A DNA stretch of 6,682 nucleotides from Anaerolineaceae bacterium (lineage in GTDB: Bacteria; Chloroflexota; Anaerolineae; Anaerolineales; Anaerolineaceae), in NCBI GenBank assembly GCA_003448875.1, contig DLXG01000306.1, forward strand, positions 1 to 6,682. The letters run 5' to 3'. Made by a program: the position numbers and the translations under genes. The notes beneath the pieces are model-generated. The model saw nothing but the letters and a program-made list of their open reading frames with translations, did not search any database and was not told where the DNA came from. Shown here one piece after another: positions 6,012-6,682 of the stretch; within the stretch, counting starts at the first letter, position 1; each line of letters starts with the position of its first letter.

Positions 6012-6682
6012 ACCAGATGGCTGGCAGGCGCTGCTCTTCACCTTTTGCACATACCTATTCCATCATTGCCCGTGACCCGCAAAGCGGAGAAATGGGCGTT
6101 GCAGTGCAATCTCACTGGTTTTCGGTGGGTTCGATTGTGGCATGGGGTGAGGCCGGGGTAGGGGTGGTTGCCACGCAGGCATTGGTGCAGGTATCTTATG
6201 GGCCGCAAGGGCTGGCGTTGATGCGAGCGGGCGTTCCGGCACCGGCCGCCTTACAAGCGCTGCTGGAAGCCGACGAGGAACGCGAGGTGCGTCAGGTGGC
6301 CATGCTGGATGCAGCCGGGCGGGCTGCGGTACATACCGGTATGCGCTGTGTAGCCGAAGCCGGGCATGTGGTGGGAGAGGGCTTTTCCGCACAGGCGAAT
6401 ATGATGGCATCTCCAACCGTTTGGGGGGCTATGGCAGAGGCATATCGCACCACCAATGGAGACCTTGCTGAGCGGTTGATGGCTGCCCTGGAAGCCGCCC
6501 AGGCAGAAGGCGGCGACTTGCGGGGGCAGCAAAGTGCCTGCCTGCTGGTAGTGGCGGGAGAGCGCAGTGAGCAGCCCTGGCAGGGAGTGCGGGTCAACCT
6601 GCGGGTGGATGACCACCCTCAACCGCTGGTGGAATTGCGCCGTCTGTTGAGCGTTCACCGCGCTTATGAATGGATGAACCGC
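6008..6682 (+). CDS. DUF1028 family protein (Ntn-hydrolase-like), 3' end cut by window
   Basis: The 225 codons visible run off the right edge. The start overlaps the preceding stop as ATGA, with GAGGAG nine bases upstream, so translation is probably coupled to the PopT-like gene. After a polar extension of about 14 residues comes the DUF1028 opening HTYSIIARDPQSGEMGVAVQ (15-34). It is followed by SHWFSVGSIV, GVGVVATQALV, YGPQGLALMRAG, HTGMRC, AGHVVGEGFSAQANM, and later the GGDLRGQQSA segment, all in family order. This domain is predicted to have an Ntn-hydrolase-like fold, and T16 of TYS is the position equivalent to the strand-initial residue. Activity and substrate are unproven in the family. 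No signal peptide is seen. The usual length is roughly 220-320 residues, depending on a variable C-terminal part, so the core appears almost complete here. Confidence 0.9.
   Translation, partial: MNQMAGRRCSSPFAHTYSIIARDPQSGEMGVAVQSHWFSVGSIVAWGEAGVGVVATQALVQVSYGPQGLALMRAGVPAPAALQALLEADEEREVRQVAMLDAAGRAAVHTGMRCVAEAGHVVGEGFSAQANMMASPTVWGAMAEAYRTTNGDLAERLMAALEAAQAEGGDLRGQQSACLLVVAGERSEQPWQGVRVNLRVDDHPQPLVELRRLLSVHRAYEWMNR

Noticed and set aside
6063..6658. Several minus-strand frames of 101-135 codons
   Set aside because: They are antisense to the DUF1028 gene, rich in Pro, Arg and His as expected for the complement of GC-rich coding sequence, and lack domain features.

Overview
This window looks like the chromosome of a free-living bacterium. 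It has moderate-to-high GC, tightly packed genes, AGGAGG-type ribosome binding sites and sigma70-like promoters. The gene families (OmpR-type regulator, DHA2 and Fsr-type exporters, a C45 acyltransferase-like hydrolase, a DUF368 lipid-carrier translocase and a DUF1028 protein) and the style of the proteins fit Chloroflexota, perhaps Anaerolineae. That placement is a weak inference from protein resemblance. I see no rRNA, tRNA, IS element, CRISPR array or phage gene.

Layout: two divergent transcription units leave a shared intergenic region at about 3734-3915. The leftward unit (minus strand) reads: response regulator (3733 to 3020), 14-TM DHA2 drug exporter (2965 to 1475), an unrecognised 70-residue soluble protein (1427 to 1215), then a 12-TM exporter of the fosmidomycin-resistance family (1182 to beyond base 1). 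Gaps are 54, 47 and 32 bases, so this is probably one operon. It begins at a good promoter with TACAAT and TTGCCT boxes 17 bases apart. No histidine kinase is in the window.

The rightward unit (plus strand) reads: C45-family N-terminal-nucleophile hydrolase (3916-5007), DUF368/PopT-family undecaprenyl-phosphate translocase (5025-6011), then a DUF1028 protein (6008 to beyond the right edge). The first gap is 17 bases. The second junction is an ATGA overlap, so translational coupling is likely.

The leftward unit reads as a regulated export module: a phosphorylation-controlled regulator heading an operon with two unlike efflux pumps. The rightward unit joins an envelope lipid-carrier recycling protein to two genes linked to the Ntn-hydrolase fold, which suggests, without proving, a cell-envelope or amide-processing role. 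The most notable non-coding signal is a perfect 9-bp inverted repeat. It starts directly after the DHA2 stop codon, and its distal arm covers part of the strong ribosome binding site of the 70-residue gene. This arrangement would tie translation of the small protein to translation of the pump. There is no gene-free stretch over 300 bases.
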